Assembly (NCBI RefSeq): GCF_002179635.1 | Contig: NZ_NFOE01000091.1 | Location: forward strand, 1-64,000 | DNA: 64,000 bases | Reading direction: 5' to 3' | Source: Campylobacter jejuni | GTDB taxonomy: Bacteria > Campylobacterota > Campylobacteria > Campylobacterales > Campylobacteraceae | The notes under the pieces: generated by a model | The model's input: only the letters and a program-made list of their open reading frames with translations | The model's database searches: none | What the model was told of the DNA's origin: nothing | Translations under genes and position numbers: made by a program | In this document: piece by piece, positions 18,601 to 24,622 of the stretch | How the letters are laid out: the number at the start of each line of letters is the position of its first letter | How positions within the stretch are numbered: the stretch's first letter is position 1

Positions 18601-18670
18601 AATAAAAGCAGATTTTCAACCAAGAGAAAATATATCTTTGAAGACAAGTAAAAAATATGGCTTACGATGA
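15656..18670 (+). CDS. cas9: Type II-C CRISPR-associated endonuclease Cas9
   Basis: RNA-guided DNA endonuclease. RuvC-I is at the very start (FDIGINSIGWAF, aspartate D7). An arginine-rich bridge helix follows (RRNARSSRRRLKRRKARL, about residues 43-62). RuvC-II is IHLELARD (E488). The HNH domain has VDHIYPYSRSFDDSFINKVL with H568 and N582, and N591 further on. RuvC-III is NHLHHALDA (H716, D719). The remaining ~200 residues form the PAM-interacting part. At 1004 aa it is a compact II-C enzyme, close to what I remember of C. lari Cas9 (1003 aa) and longer than C. jejuni Cas9 (984 aa). All catalytic residues are present. cas1 starts inside its last codons (14-base overlap). Confidence 0.97.
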   Translation: MRILGFDIGINSIGWAFVENDELKDCGVRIFTKAENPKKNKESLALPRRNARSSRRRLKRRKARLIAIKRILAKELKLNYKDYVAADGELPKAYEGSLASVYELRYKALTQKLETKDLARVILHIAKHRGYMNKNEKKSNDAKKGKILSALKNNALKLENYQSVGEYFYKEFFQKYKKNTKNFIKIRNTKDNYNNCVLSSDLEKELKLILEKQKEFGYNYSEDFINEILKVAFFQRPLKDFSHLVGACTFFEEEKRACKNSYSAWEFVALTKIINEIKSLEKISGEIVPTQTINEVLNLILDKGSITYKKFRSCINLHESISFKSLKYDKENAENAKLIDFRKLVEFKKALGVHSLSRQELDQISTHITLIKDNVKLKTVLEKYNLSNEQINNLLEIEFNDYINLSFKALGMILPLMREGKRYDEACEITNLKPKTVDEKKDFLPAFCDSIFAHELSNPVVNRAISEYRKVLNALLKKYGKVHKIHLELARDVGLSKKAREKIKKEQEENQAVNAWALKECENIGLKASAKNILKLKLWKEQKEICIYSGNKISIEHLKDEKALEVDHIYPYSRSFDDSFINKVLVFTKENQEKLNKTPFEAFGKNIEKWSKIQTLAQNLPYKKKNKILDENFKDKQQEDFISRNLNDTRYIATLIAKYTKEYLNFLPLSENENANLKSGEKGSKIHVQTISGMLTSVLRHTWGFDKKDRNNHLHHALDAIIVAYSTNSIIKAFSDFRKNQELLKARFYAKELTSDNYKHQVKFFEPFKGFREKILSKIDEIFVSKPPRKRVRRALHEDAFYSENKIIDKCSYNSKEGLQIALSCGRVRKIGTKYVKNDTMIKVDIFKKQNKFYAIPIYAMDFALGILPNKIVITGKDKNNNPKQWQIIDESYEFCFSLYKNDLILLQKKNMQEAEFAYYNSFDIGSSSICVEKHDNKFENLTSNQKLLFSNAKEGSVKVESLGIQNLKVFEKYIITPLGDKIKADFQPRENISLKTSKKYGLR

Positions 18671-19559
18671 AGCCTTTAAAAGCGCATTGATCGCAAATCA
18701 AGCAAAACTAAGTCTTGAGCTAAATCATCTTGTTATAAAACAAGATGATAAAGAGGTTAGAATTTTTCTAAAAGATATTAATTTTATTATATTAGAATCT
18801 TTACAAGCAAGTATTACCTCAAGCTTGCTTAGTGCTTTGGCTAAATATAAAATTATACTTTTAACTTGTGATGAATCTCACAATATAAATGGAATTTTTT
18901 CTCCATTTTTAGGACATTTTATAAGTGCAAAAGTAGCTAAAAAACAAATCGCAGTAAGTCTGCAAAGAAAAGCGATTTTATGGCAAAAGATTATTAAAAA
19001 CAAAATTTCAAATCAAGCTTATATTTTAAAAATTACCAATCATTCTAAAGAAGCCAAAGAACTTTTAAATATGGTTAAAAATGTAAATTTAAACGACTCT
19101 AAAAACTTAGAATCAACTGCAGCTGCTTTATATTTTAAAACGTTATTTGGTAAAGATTTTGCAAGAAATGATATATGTTTTATAAACTCAGGATTAAACT
19201 ATGGTTATGCTATTATAAGGTCGCTTATCGTTAGGGCAGTTTGCATAAGCGGGCTTTTGCCATGGCAAGGTATAAAACATGATAATATTTACAATGATTT
19301 TAATCTTTGCGATGATTTGATAGAAGTTTTTAGACCGTTGATTGATTTGTGTGTATTTAAGCTAAAAGATACAAAAGATAGTGAATTTTTAGACAAGGAA
19401 ACAAAGCAAAAATTAATTGGTATTTTGCAAGAAGAAGTGGTTTTTGAAAATAAATCTTATCCTTTAAATAGAGCTATAAATTTTTACGTGCAAAATTTTA
19501 AAAATGCTTTATTAGAAGATGATGAGCTGATGATGGTAAATTTATATGATAGAAGATAA
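18657..19559 (+). CDS. cas1: CRISPR integrase Cas1
   Basis: Metal-dependent integrase subunit for spacer acquisition. The type II Cas1 fold is clear, with metal ligands E152 (KNLESTAAALYF), H208 (LPWQGIKHDN) and E223 (DDLIEVFRP). The N-terminal half is the beta-domain, the C-terminal half the helical catalytic domain. Length 300 aa matches C. jejuni Cas1. Start overlaps cas9. There is no csn2 or cas4, which defines subtype II-C. Confidence 0.96.
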   Translation: MAYDEAFKSALIANQAKLSLELNHLVIKQDDKEVRIFLKDINFIILESLQASITSSLLSALAKYKIILLTCDESHNINGIFSPFLGHFISAKVAKKQIAVSLQRKAILWQKIIKNKISNQAYILKITNHSKEAKELLNMVKNVNLNDSKNLESTAAALYFKTLFGKDFARNDICFINSGLNYGYAIIRSLIVRAVCISGLLPWQGIKHDNIYNDFNLCDDLIEVFRPLIDLCVFKLKDTKDSEFLDKETKQKLIGILQEEVVFENKSYPLNRAINFYVQNFKNALLEDDELMMVNLYDRR

Positions 19560-19563
19560 ATTT

Positions 19564-19950
19564 ATGAGAGTTTTATTGATGTTTGATATGCCCACCAAAA
19601 GTAAAAAGGATCAAAAAAACGCAAATAAATTTAGAAACTCATTGATAAAGCTTGGATTTTTCATGATGCAATTTAGTGTGTATGTGAAAATTTGTAAAGG
19701 ATCGGTTTCGGCAAAAACAACGATAAAATCGATAGAGAAAATTTTACCACCTTATGGAAATATAAGAGTTTTAACCATAACAGAAAAACAATTTGATAAT
19801 ATGCAAATTTTATTAGGTGGGGTTTCTTTTAATGAAAAAATGAATGATGATAAAAATCTAGTTTTATTTGAATATGATGAAAAAAGTAAAGATTTTAAAT
19901 ATGGCAATGAAAAAATAAACAAAGAAAGGAAAAAAACCAAGTTTATATAA
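19564..19950 (+). CDS. cas2: CRISPR integrase partner Cas2
   Basis: Small ferredoxin-like subunit that bridges Cas1 dimers. The protein from the chosen start opens MRVLLMFDMPTKSKKDQKNANKFRNS, with the conserved aspartate at residue 8, and includes YVKICKGSVSAKTTIKSIEK. An in-frame ATG at 19546 overlaps cas1, but the ATG at 19564 is preceded by AGAAG at good spacing and lies five bases after the cas1 stop. From there the protein is 128 aa, with a lysine-rich tail. It ends 17 bases before the tracrRNA 3' end, transcribed convergently. Confidence 0.92.
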   Translation: MRVLLMFDMPTKSKKDQKNANKFRNSLIKLGFFMMQFSVYVKICKGSVSAKTTIKSIEKILPPYGNIRVLTITEKQFDNMQILLGGVSFNEKMNDDKNLVLFEYDEKSKDFKYGNEKINKERKKTKFI

Positions 19951-19966
19951 CCTAGTTTATTTGAAT

Positions 19967-20044
19967 TTTAATGGTTTTAAAGGGATTGTAACCCTGCGTG
20001 GATGACCAAAAACCACTTATTTTAGTCTCTTTTTAAATTTCTTT
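19967..20044 (-). ncRNA. tracrRNA: tracrRNA of the type II-C system
   Basis: On the - strand, 20044 down to about 20019 reads AAAGAAATTT ... GAGACTAAAAT and is complementary to the crRNA repeat (anti-repeat). The tail then has a GTGG/CCAC stem (20013-20016 with 19998-20001) and an AGGG/CCCT stem-loop (19981-19984 with 19992-19995) whose loop reads GTTACAAT, as in C. jejuni tracrRNA from memory. A UGGU (20005-20008) in the first loop can pair with ACCA (19971-19974) at the 3' end, giving the pseudoknot known for C. jejuni. The 5' end at 20044 is set by a perfect -10 seven bases upstream. The exact 3' end is estimated, since no long T-run follows. Confidence 0.9.
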
Positions 20045-20051
20045 AGCAAGA

Positions 20052-20060
20052 ATTATAGCA
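20052..20060 (-). promoter_or_regulatory. Extended -10 promoter of the tracrRNA
   Basis: Read on the - strand this is TGCTATAAT, a perfect extended -10. Seven bases downstream is the A at 20044, exactly where the anti-repeat begins, so promoter and RNA start agree. Confidence 0.8.
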
Positions 20061-20066
20061 TATTTT

Positions 20067-20117
20067 AGATCTTTTTCCATAGAAAAACACCTAGTTTTCT
20101 TTATTTGATAAAGATCT
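20067..20117. repeat. Nested inverted repeat abutting the first CRISPR repeat
   Basis: AGATCTTT (20067-20074) pairs with AAAGATCT (20110-20117), and inside it AGAAAA (20081-20086) pairs with TTTTCT (20095-20100). The structure ends at the base before repeat 1. It may terminate crRNA transcription coming from the right, or be part of the leader used for spacer insertion. Confidence 0.5.
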
Positions 20118-20812
20118 ATTTTATCATAAAGAAATTTAAAAAGAGACTAAAACTACTATAACAGGAGTGCTAGCAATTTTAAAATTTTATCATAAAGAAA
20201 TTTAAAAAGAGACTAAAACCTTAGGAATACCGCGTCTTGCTTGTATAGATTTTATCATAAAGAAATTTAAAAAGAGACTAAAACTTGTCCTTTTTTGTTT
20301 TTTTGATAACTTATATTTTATCATAAAGAAATTTAAAAAGAGACTAAAACTCTTGGCGATAGTCTTGGACATTTTGGCGATATTTTATCATAAAGAAATT
20401 TAAAAAGAGACTAAAACAGCTTGACCAATAGAATTATCACCAACAAAATTTTATCATAAAGAAATTTAAAAAGAGACTAAAACAAATCTATCAAAGCCTT
20501 CTGTTGCGATTAATTTTATCATAAAGAAATTTAAAAAGAGACTAAAACTACATTTATGCTGTTATTAAAGGGTGATTTATTTTATCATAAAGAAATTTAA
20601 AAAGAGACTAAAACTTCTATACTTAAATACCAAAGATGTAAAGGATTTTATCATAAAGAAATTTAAAAAGAGACTAAAACCGATACCGTGCAACTTGCTT
20701 CTACTGCTCTATTTTATCATAAAGAAATTTAAAAAGAGACTAAAACTTACTTCTTCAAAATTGTTTGGAACTTGTGATTTTATCATAAAGAAATTTAAAA
20801 AGAGACTAAAAC
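20118..20812 (-). CRISPR. CRISPR array, 11 identical 36-bp repeats and 10 spacers
   Basis: Repeats start at 20118, 20184, 20249, 20315, 20382, 20448, 20513, 20579, 20645, 20711 and 20777. On the + strand each begins ATTTTATCATAAAG and ends AGAGACTAAAAC. Spacers are 29-31 bases, mostly 30. Complementarity with the tracrRNA shows that crRNAs are made from the - strand, where each repeat begins GTTTTAGTCTC and ends TTTATGATAAAAT. That end holds TGATAAAAT, an extended -10, so each repeat probably drives its own crRNA starting about 7 bases into the spacer, as known for Neisseria and C. jejuni II-C arrays. All 11 repeats are identical to one another. I cannot name any spacer target. Confidence 0.97.
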
Positions 20813-20842
20813 CGTATAGCAAATACAATTAGAATTATTGTT

Positions 20843-20878
20843 ATTTTGCTCTAAAGAAAATTAGAAAATAGCTTCACA
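20843..20878 (-). repeat. Degenerate twelfth CRISPR repeat
   Basis: Exactly 30 bases after the last perfect repeat lies a sequence matching 22 of 36 repeat positions, including ATTTT at its start and TAAAGAAA in the centre. The TGnTAAAAT promoter element is lost (the - strand end reads GAGCAAAAT), so the 30-base spacer-like sequence at 20813-20842 probably gives no crRNA. Its last bases are shared with the pgpA terminator. Confidence 0.6.
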
Positions 20879-20892
20879 AATTTATGAAGCTA
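20869..20892 (-). terminator. pgpA intrinsic terminator
   Basis: TAGCTTCA (20869-20876) pairs perfectly with TGAAGCTA (20885-20892) around an 8-base loop. Read on the - strand it starts at the pgpA stop codon and is followed by TTTTCTAATTTTC. It marks the end of the - strand operon beginning with ispDF. Confidence 0.75.
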
Positions 20893-21381
20893 AAATATTT
20901 CCATAATGCTTATATCAAACCACAAAAGATCAAATTTAAGCAAAATTCCATAAATCACAGCACTAAATAATCCTGCGAAAATCCCCGCTAAAACATCATC
21001 TAGCATTACACCTAAACCACCTTTGGTTTTTTTGTCAATTTTACCTATGATAGAAGGTTTTGTAATATCAAAAAATCTAAACAAAACAAAAGAAAGTAAA
21101 AAAGTAAAAACACTTTGTCCGCAAATTGCCAAGGCTAAAAATACCCCTACAACCTCATCTATTACAATATGTTTATCATCGTGTATGCCTGTTTGTTTTT
21201 CATACTGATCGATGATTTTTATAGAAACTAAGAAAAGTAAAATTGCAAGCAAGATTAAAGTTCCTATGCCTAAATACCTTAAAATAAAAAAAGCAGGGAT
21301 TAGCGCTGCTATCGTGCCAAAGGTTCCTGGAGCTTTACTAATACTACCTGAATAAAAAAAAGTTAAAAATAATTTTTGCAT
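20890..21381 (-). CDS. pgpA: Phosphatidylglycerophosphatase A
   Basis: Dephosphorylates phosphatidylglycerol phosphate in the inner membrane. Family motifs are present: YSGSISKAPGTFGTIAALIP near the N-terminus, DDKHIVIDEVVGVFLAL with its acidic cluster, and GGLGVMLDDVLAGIFAGL. Four hydrophobic segments. Length 163 aa is normal. It lies 2 bases after the ATP-sulfurylase-like gene, and ends at the CRISPR array. Confidence 0.93.
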   Translation of the reverse strand: MQKLFLTFFYSGSISKAPGTFGTIAALIPAFFILRYLGIGTLILLAILLFLVSIKIIDQYEKQTGIHDDKHIVIDEVVGVFLALAICGQSVFTFLLSFVLFRFFDITKPSIIGKIDKKTKGGLGVMLDDVLAGIFAGLFSAVIYGILLKFDLLWFDISIMEIF

Positions 21382-21383
21382 GA

Positions 21384-22550
21384 TTACACCATATATGACA
21401 TTTGATGAAGTTTTATAAGTTGCTCATAAAATTCTTTATCGCTTCGATATTCTAAAATACCATGCGTAGGAAAAAGATTGCTATAGATATTTTGTTTATT
21501 ATGAAAGCGATTTGGGAAAAGTTCAGATAAAATCAAAGCCGAAATTTCTCTTCTTATAAAAACTGCTGGTGGAATGATACCAAGTCTAAGTAAATTTTTT
21601 AAAGAATCGCCATGGTATTTCATATGATGATGAGCTCCATGCGGACATGATTTGGTGCTTACTATCATCTTGCATTCATCGCAAAATACAAATTCAGGAA
21701 GTATAGTTACTTCTATATTATAATCTTTTGCAAAGTCATCAAGCACAGTAAAGGCTCTGTTTTGATTAAAATACATTCCAAGTCCTGCGTGATTTTGTCC
21801 TACAAAAAGTTTATTGCAGTCAAAACTTTTAGCCAAAGCACACTCAAGAACTGGATTTAAATGTGAGGCAAAAATTTTGATATTATGTAAAGGTATGAGT
21901 AAAACCCTAGAAGATGGTAAGTAATTTTGTGCAAAAACATCAAAACAACGTTTTTTAAGTTTTAAGCTCAAACCATTATTTTCATAAGATTCTATAAGGA
22001 AAATAATCACTAGATCAGATTGCTCTATAGCCCATCTTAAAATTCTCTCATGTGCTCTGTGAAAAGGGTCAAAACTTGAAACAATAGCGGTAATATTAGA
22101 AGGGTTTAATCTTTTTTTGATTTTTTCAAAATCTTCTTTAATAGCTTTAATATGGTTATGATAAATTTCAAATTCCCCGCTAATGCAAGTTTTCCCAAAA
22201 TCATCAATTAAACAAGCATTGGGCCTAAAAATATCATTGCTGTTTTTATCATTTTCAAATTTACTTTCTAAGATGATATGTCCTATGATTTTATCATTGC
22301 AGATAAAATCTATTTTATCGCCAACTTTTGCGTTTTCTAAAATTGTATTATTTTCTTTTGTGCTAGCGGGTGCAAAGGTTAAAGTGTAAGGAATTTTTTG
22401 ATTATGGATCATTCCAGTAGCTAGGACTTCATCTCTTTCTTTTTGGTTCATCAATTTAGTAAAAGAACCAAAAATTCCCTCTTTGATAAAGCACAAAACC
22501 TCGTATTCTTCTTCTGAGATTATAATGCTATTTTTTCTTTGTAATGCCAT
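21384..22550 (-). CDS. ATP-sulfurylase-like protein (sulfate adenylyltransferase family)
   Basis: Resembles bacterial/archaeal-type sulfate adenylyltransferase (Sat). A PUA-like N-terminal domain (to about residue 150) is followed by the nucleotidyltransferase domain with SSFDPFHRAHERI, the HxxH-type motif, then LFVGQNHAGLGMYF and a cysteine-rich CDECKMIVSTKSCPHG segment. Length 388 aa fits. The campylobacters I know lack a complete assimilatory sulfate reduction route, so its role may differ from sulfate activation. It overlaps the upstream regulator gene by 23 bases and is probably co-transcribed with it, ispDF and pgpA. I recall the same order in C. jejuni (Cj1607-Cj1610). Confidence 0.75.
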   Translation of the reverse strand: MALQRKNSIIISEEEYEVLCFIKEGIFGSFTKLMNQKERDEVLATGMIHNQKIPYTLTFAPASTKENNTILENAKVGDKIDFICNDKIIGHIILESKFENDKNSNDIFRPNACLIDDFGKTCISGEFEIYHNHIKAIKEDFEKIKKRLNPSNITAIVSSFDPFHRAHERILRWAIEQSDLVIIFLIESYENNGLSLKLKKRCFDVFAQNYLPSSRVLLIPLHNIKIFASHLNPVLECALAKSFDCNKLFVGQNHAGLGMYFNQNRAFTVLDDFAKDYNIEVTILPEFVFCDECKMIVSTKSCPHGAHHHMKYHGDSLKNLLRLGIIPPAVFIRREISALILSELFPNRFHNKQNIYSNLFPTHGILEYRSDKEFYEQLIKLHQMSYMV

Positions 22551-23403
22551 ATTTTTTCCTTTTTTCCCATAAAGACTTTCTTGAAATTCCTAATTTTTTA
22601 GATAAATCCGTATCAGGAAAGACATTTTGATAACTAATGATAATATGTTTAACATAATCATCAATAGTTAAAATCCCATTGCTTTCAAAGCTTTTTTCAT
22701 CTTCGCCTAGCTCTAAAATTTGAAAATCACTATGCTCAATATTCGCACTTGTATGTATAATAACAGCTTTTTTTAAAGCAAGATTTAACACTTTCTCTTT
22801 TTCTAAAGGTTTTAAGGTTTGAAAATTGACTAAATAATATAAAGAATTATCCTTAAAAATCTTATCTAAATTTTGTTGGTGTGAAAGATCTATGTATATA
22901 TTTGCGATATTGTGCTCATTAGTATAATTAAATACAAAATGATCAGCAAAAATTTGATTGTTAGTTTTTAAAATCAAAGGCAATTTGAATTTTTTATAAT
23001 CAAAACTTGGTAATTTTGCTGTTTCAAATTTATGTTTTAAGTAAGATTGATAAGTATGATTTAATATGCTTATTTTTTTAAATTCTTGAAAATGCTTTAT
23101 TTTACGCATTAATTCTTCTATCATGAAAGGCTTTTGTATATAATCACTCGCGCCAGCTTTTAATGGTGCTAAAACAGTATCTGAGCTTATGTAAGATATA
23201 AGTAAAATAATGATTTTATGCTTAAAAATTTCTATAATATGTTCAAAATTAGCCATGCTAGTAGAAAGTAAAATGATTTCATAATCATGATGAGCAAGTT
23301 CATTAACATTTGCGATAATATCACAATCATAACCTATAGAATTAAGCTTTGAGCCTATACTTTGGGCTAAATAAAATTCATTTTCTACTATTAAAACTTT
23401 CAT
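22528..23403 (-). CDS. cemR: Atypical orphan response regulator, HP1021/CemR type
   Basis: Transcription regulator with a receiver-like N-terminus (residues 1-115) and a Fis-type helix-turn-helix at the end (DLSKKLGISRKSLWEKRKKYG). The receiver is atypical: the phospho-acceptor aspartate at the end of strand 3 is replaced (EIILLSTSM, serine at about 47), while the lysine in QKPF is kept. Thus it should not be a normal phosphorylation switch. This matches H. pylori HP1021 and C. jejuni CemR (Cj1608), global regulators of energy metabolism and redox response. The ATG at 23403 overlaps the ispDF stop (ATGA) and fits better than the in-frame codon at 23415. No histidine kinase is nearby. Confidence 0.88.
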   Translation of the reverse strand: MKVLIVENEFYLAQSIGSKLNSIGYDCDIIANVNELAHHDYEIILLSTSMANFEHIIEIFKHKIIILLISYISSDTVLAPLKAGASDYIQKPFMIEELMRKIKHFQEFKKISILNHTYQSYLKHKFETAKLPSFDYKKFKLPLILKTNNQIFADHFVFNYTNEHNIANIYIDLSHQQNLDKIFKDNSLYYLVNFQTLKPLEKEKVLNLALKKAVIIHTSANIEHSDFQILELGEDEKSFESNGILTIDDYVKHIIISYQNVFPDTDLSKKLGISRKSLWEKRKKYGITKKK

Positions 23404-24515
23404 AATTTCATCCAATCAAAATATTTTAAATTTACACTAGCTAAAACCGCAATGCCTTCTTTTCTTCCTACAAATCCTAGATGTTCTGTGGTGGTGGCTT
23501 TGATATTGATTTTATTAGGCGTAGTTTTTAATGTTTTAGCGATATTAAAAGCAATAGCTTCTTTAAAATCTTTCATTTTAGGTGTTTGAGCTATGATAGT
23601 AACATCAGCATTTACAAGTTCAAAGCCATAATTTTGCACCAAAGTATAAGCATTTTGCAATAAAAGCATAGAATCAGCGTTTTTATACTGCATATCATTA
23701 TCTGGGAAAAGTTCGCCAATATCTCCAAGCCCTGCTGCACCCAAAAGCGCATCAATTAGTGCATGAGCTAACACATCTCCATCAGAATGAGCTTTTAAAC
23801 CCATGCTTTCATGTACTTTTACCCCACCTAAAAGCAAGGCTCTTTGCTCTCCAAATTCATGCACATCAAAGCCATTTCCATTAAAAATATCCCAAGATGG
23901 TTTTGGTAAATTTAAGCTTTTTAAATCTTCTTTAAAGGTAATTTTTTTAGCTAACTCATCACCTTGCACATACCAAATTTTACCACCAATAGCTTGTATA
24001 GCTGTGCTATCATCAGTGAAATTTGAGCTTTGCTCTAAAGCTTTTTTTAGCATACTCGTGCGTGAAAGTTGAGGGGTTTGTATGAGTTTTATTTTATCTC
24101 TATCAATAGATTCTTGAGCATAAATTGTAGTATCACTTACTTTTAAAACAGGTGTAATGCAATCAGCTTTGTCATGATTTTCTATGATATTGTTAAAAAG
24201 ATTTTTAGAAATCAAAACTCTTGCAACATCACTAACTAAAACATACTCGCTTTCAACCATACTTAAAGCATTGAGTAAAGATTGTGCTCTAGTTGCACCA
24301 CCTTGGACAAATTTATATTCAGGGGCAAATTTTTTCATATAAGAAATATTACCAGAAGTAACAACTATTTGTTTAAAAGGATAAAAAGAACTTAAATTTT
24401 TAGTAGCATAAAGCCATAAAGGTTGTTCGCCTAGTCGTAAAAATTGCTTTTTTACCGGAGCATTAAATCTTGATGATTCTCCCGCAGATAGCATTATCAA
24501 GGAAATATCTAACAT
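23400..24515 (-). CDS. ispDF: Bifunctional IspD/IspF of the MEP isoprenoid pathway
   Basis: Fusion of two MEP-pathway enzymes. Residues 1 to about 210 are the cytidylyltransferase IspD (LSAGESSRFNAPVKKQFLRLG; VLVSDVARVL; QTPQLSR). Residues about 214-371 are the cyclodiphosphate synthase IspF (GNGFDVHEFGE with the metal-binding D-x-H, AHSDGDVLAHALIDALLGA, ATTTEHLGFVGRKEGI). The middle enzyme IspE is not in the window. The fusion is typical of Campylobacterota and alphaproteobacteria. First gene of the - strand operon and divergent from mrp. Confidence 0.96.
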   Translation of the reverse strand: MLDISLIMLSAGESSRFNAPVKKQFLRLGEQPLWLYATKNLSSFYPFKQIVVTSGNISYMKKFAPEYKFVQGGATRAQSLLNALSMVESEYVLVSDVARVLISKNLFNNIIENHDKADCITPVLKVSDTTIYAQESIDRDKIKLIQTPQLSRTSMLKKALEQSSNFTDDSTAIQAIGGKIWYVQGDELAKKITFKEDLKSLNLPKPSWDIFNGNGFDVHEFGEQRALLLGGVKVHESMGLKAHSDGDVLAHALIDALLGAAGLGDIGELFPDNDMQYKNADSMLLLQNAYTLVQNYGFELVNADVTIIAQTPKMKDFKEAIAFNIAKTLKTTPNKINIKATTTEHLGFVGRKEGIAVLASVNLKYFDWMKL

Positions 24516-24622
24516 TTGTTACACCTTAATTTCTTATTAATGTTACGATATTATACACCATAAAAGCCAAAATTTATATTTATGTTAGTAGAATTAATCA
24601 TTTTAAATAATAAGGAGAAAAA

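Noticed and set aside
20572..20832. Open frame of 86 codons on the + strand with repeated FIIKKFKKRLK blocks
   Set aside because: It is a translation of CRISPR repeats and spacers; the repeat block is the 36-bp repeat read in one frame because repeat plus 30-base spacer is a multiple of three. Not a protein gene.
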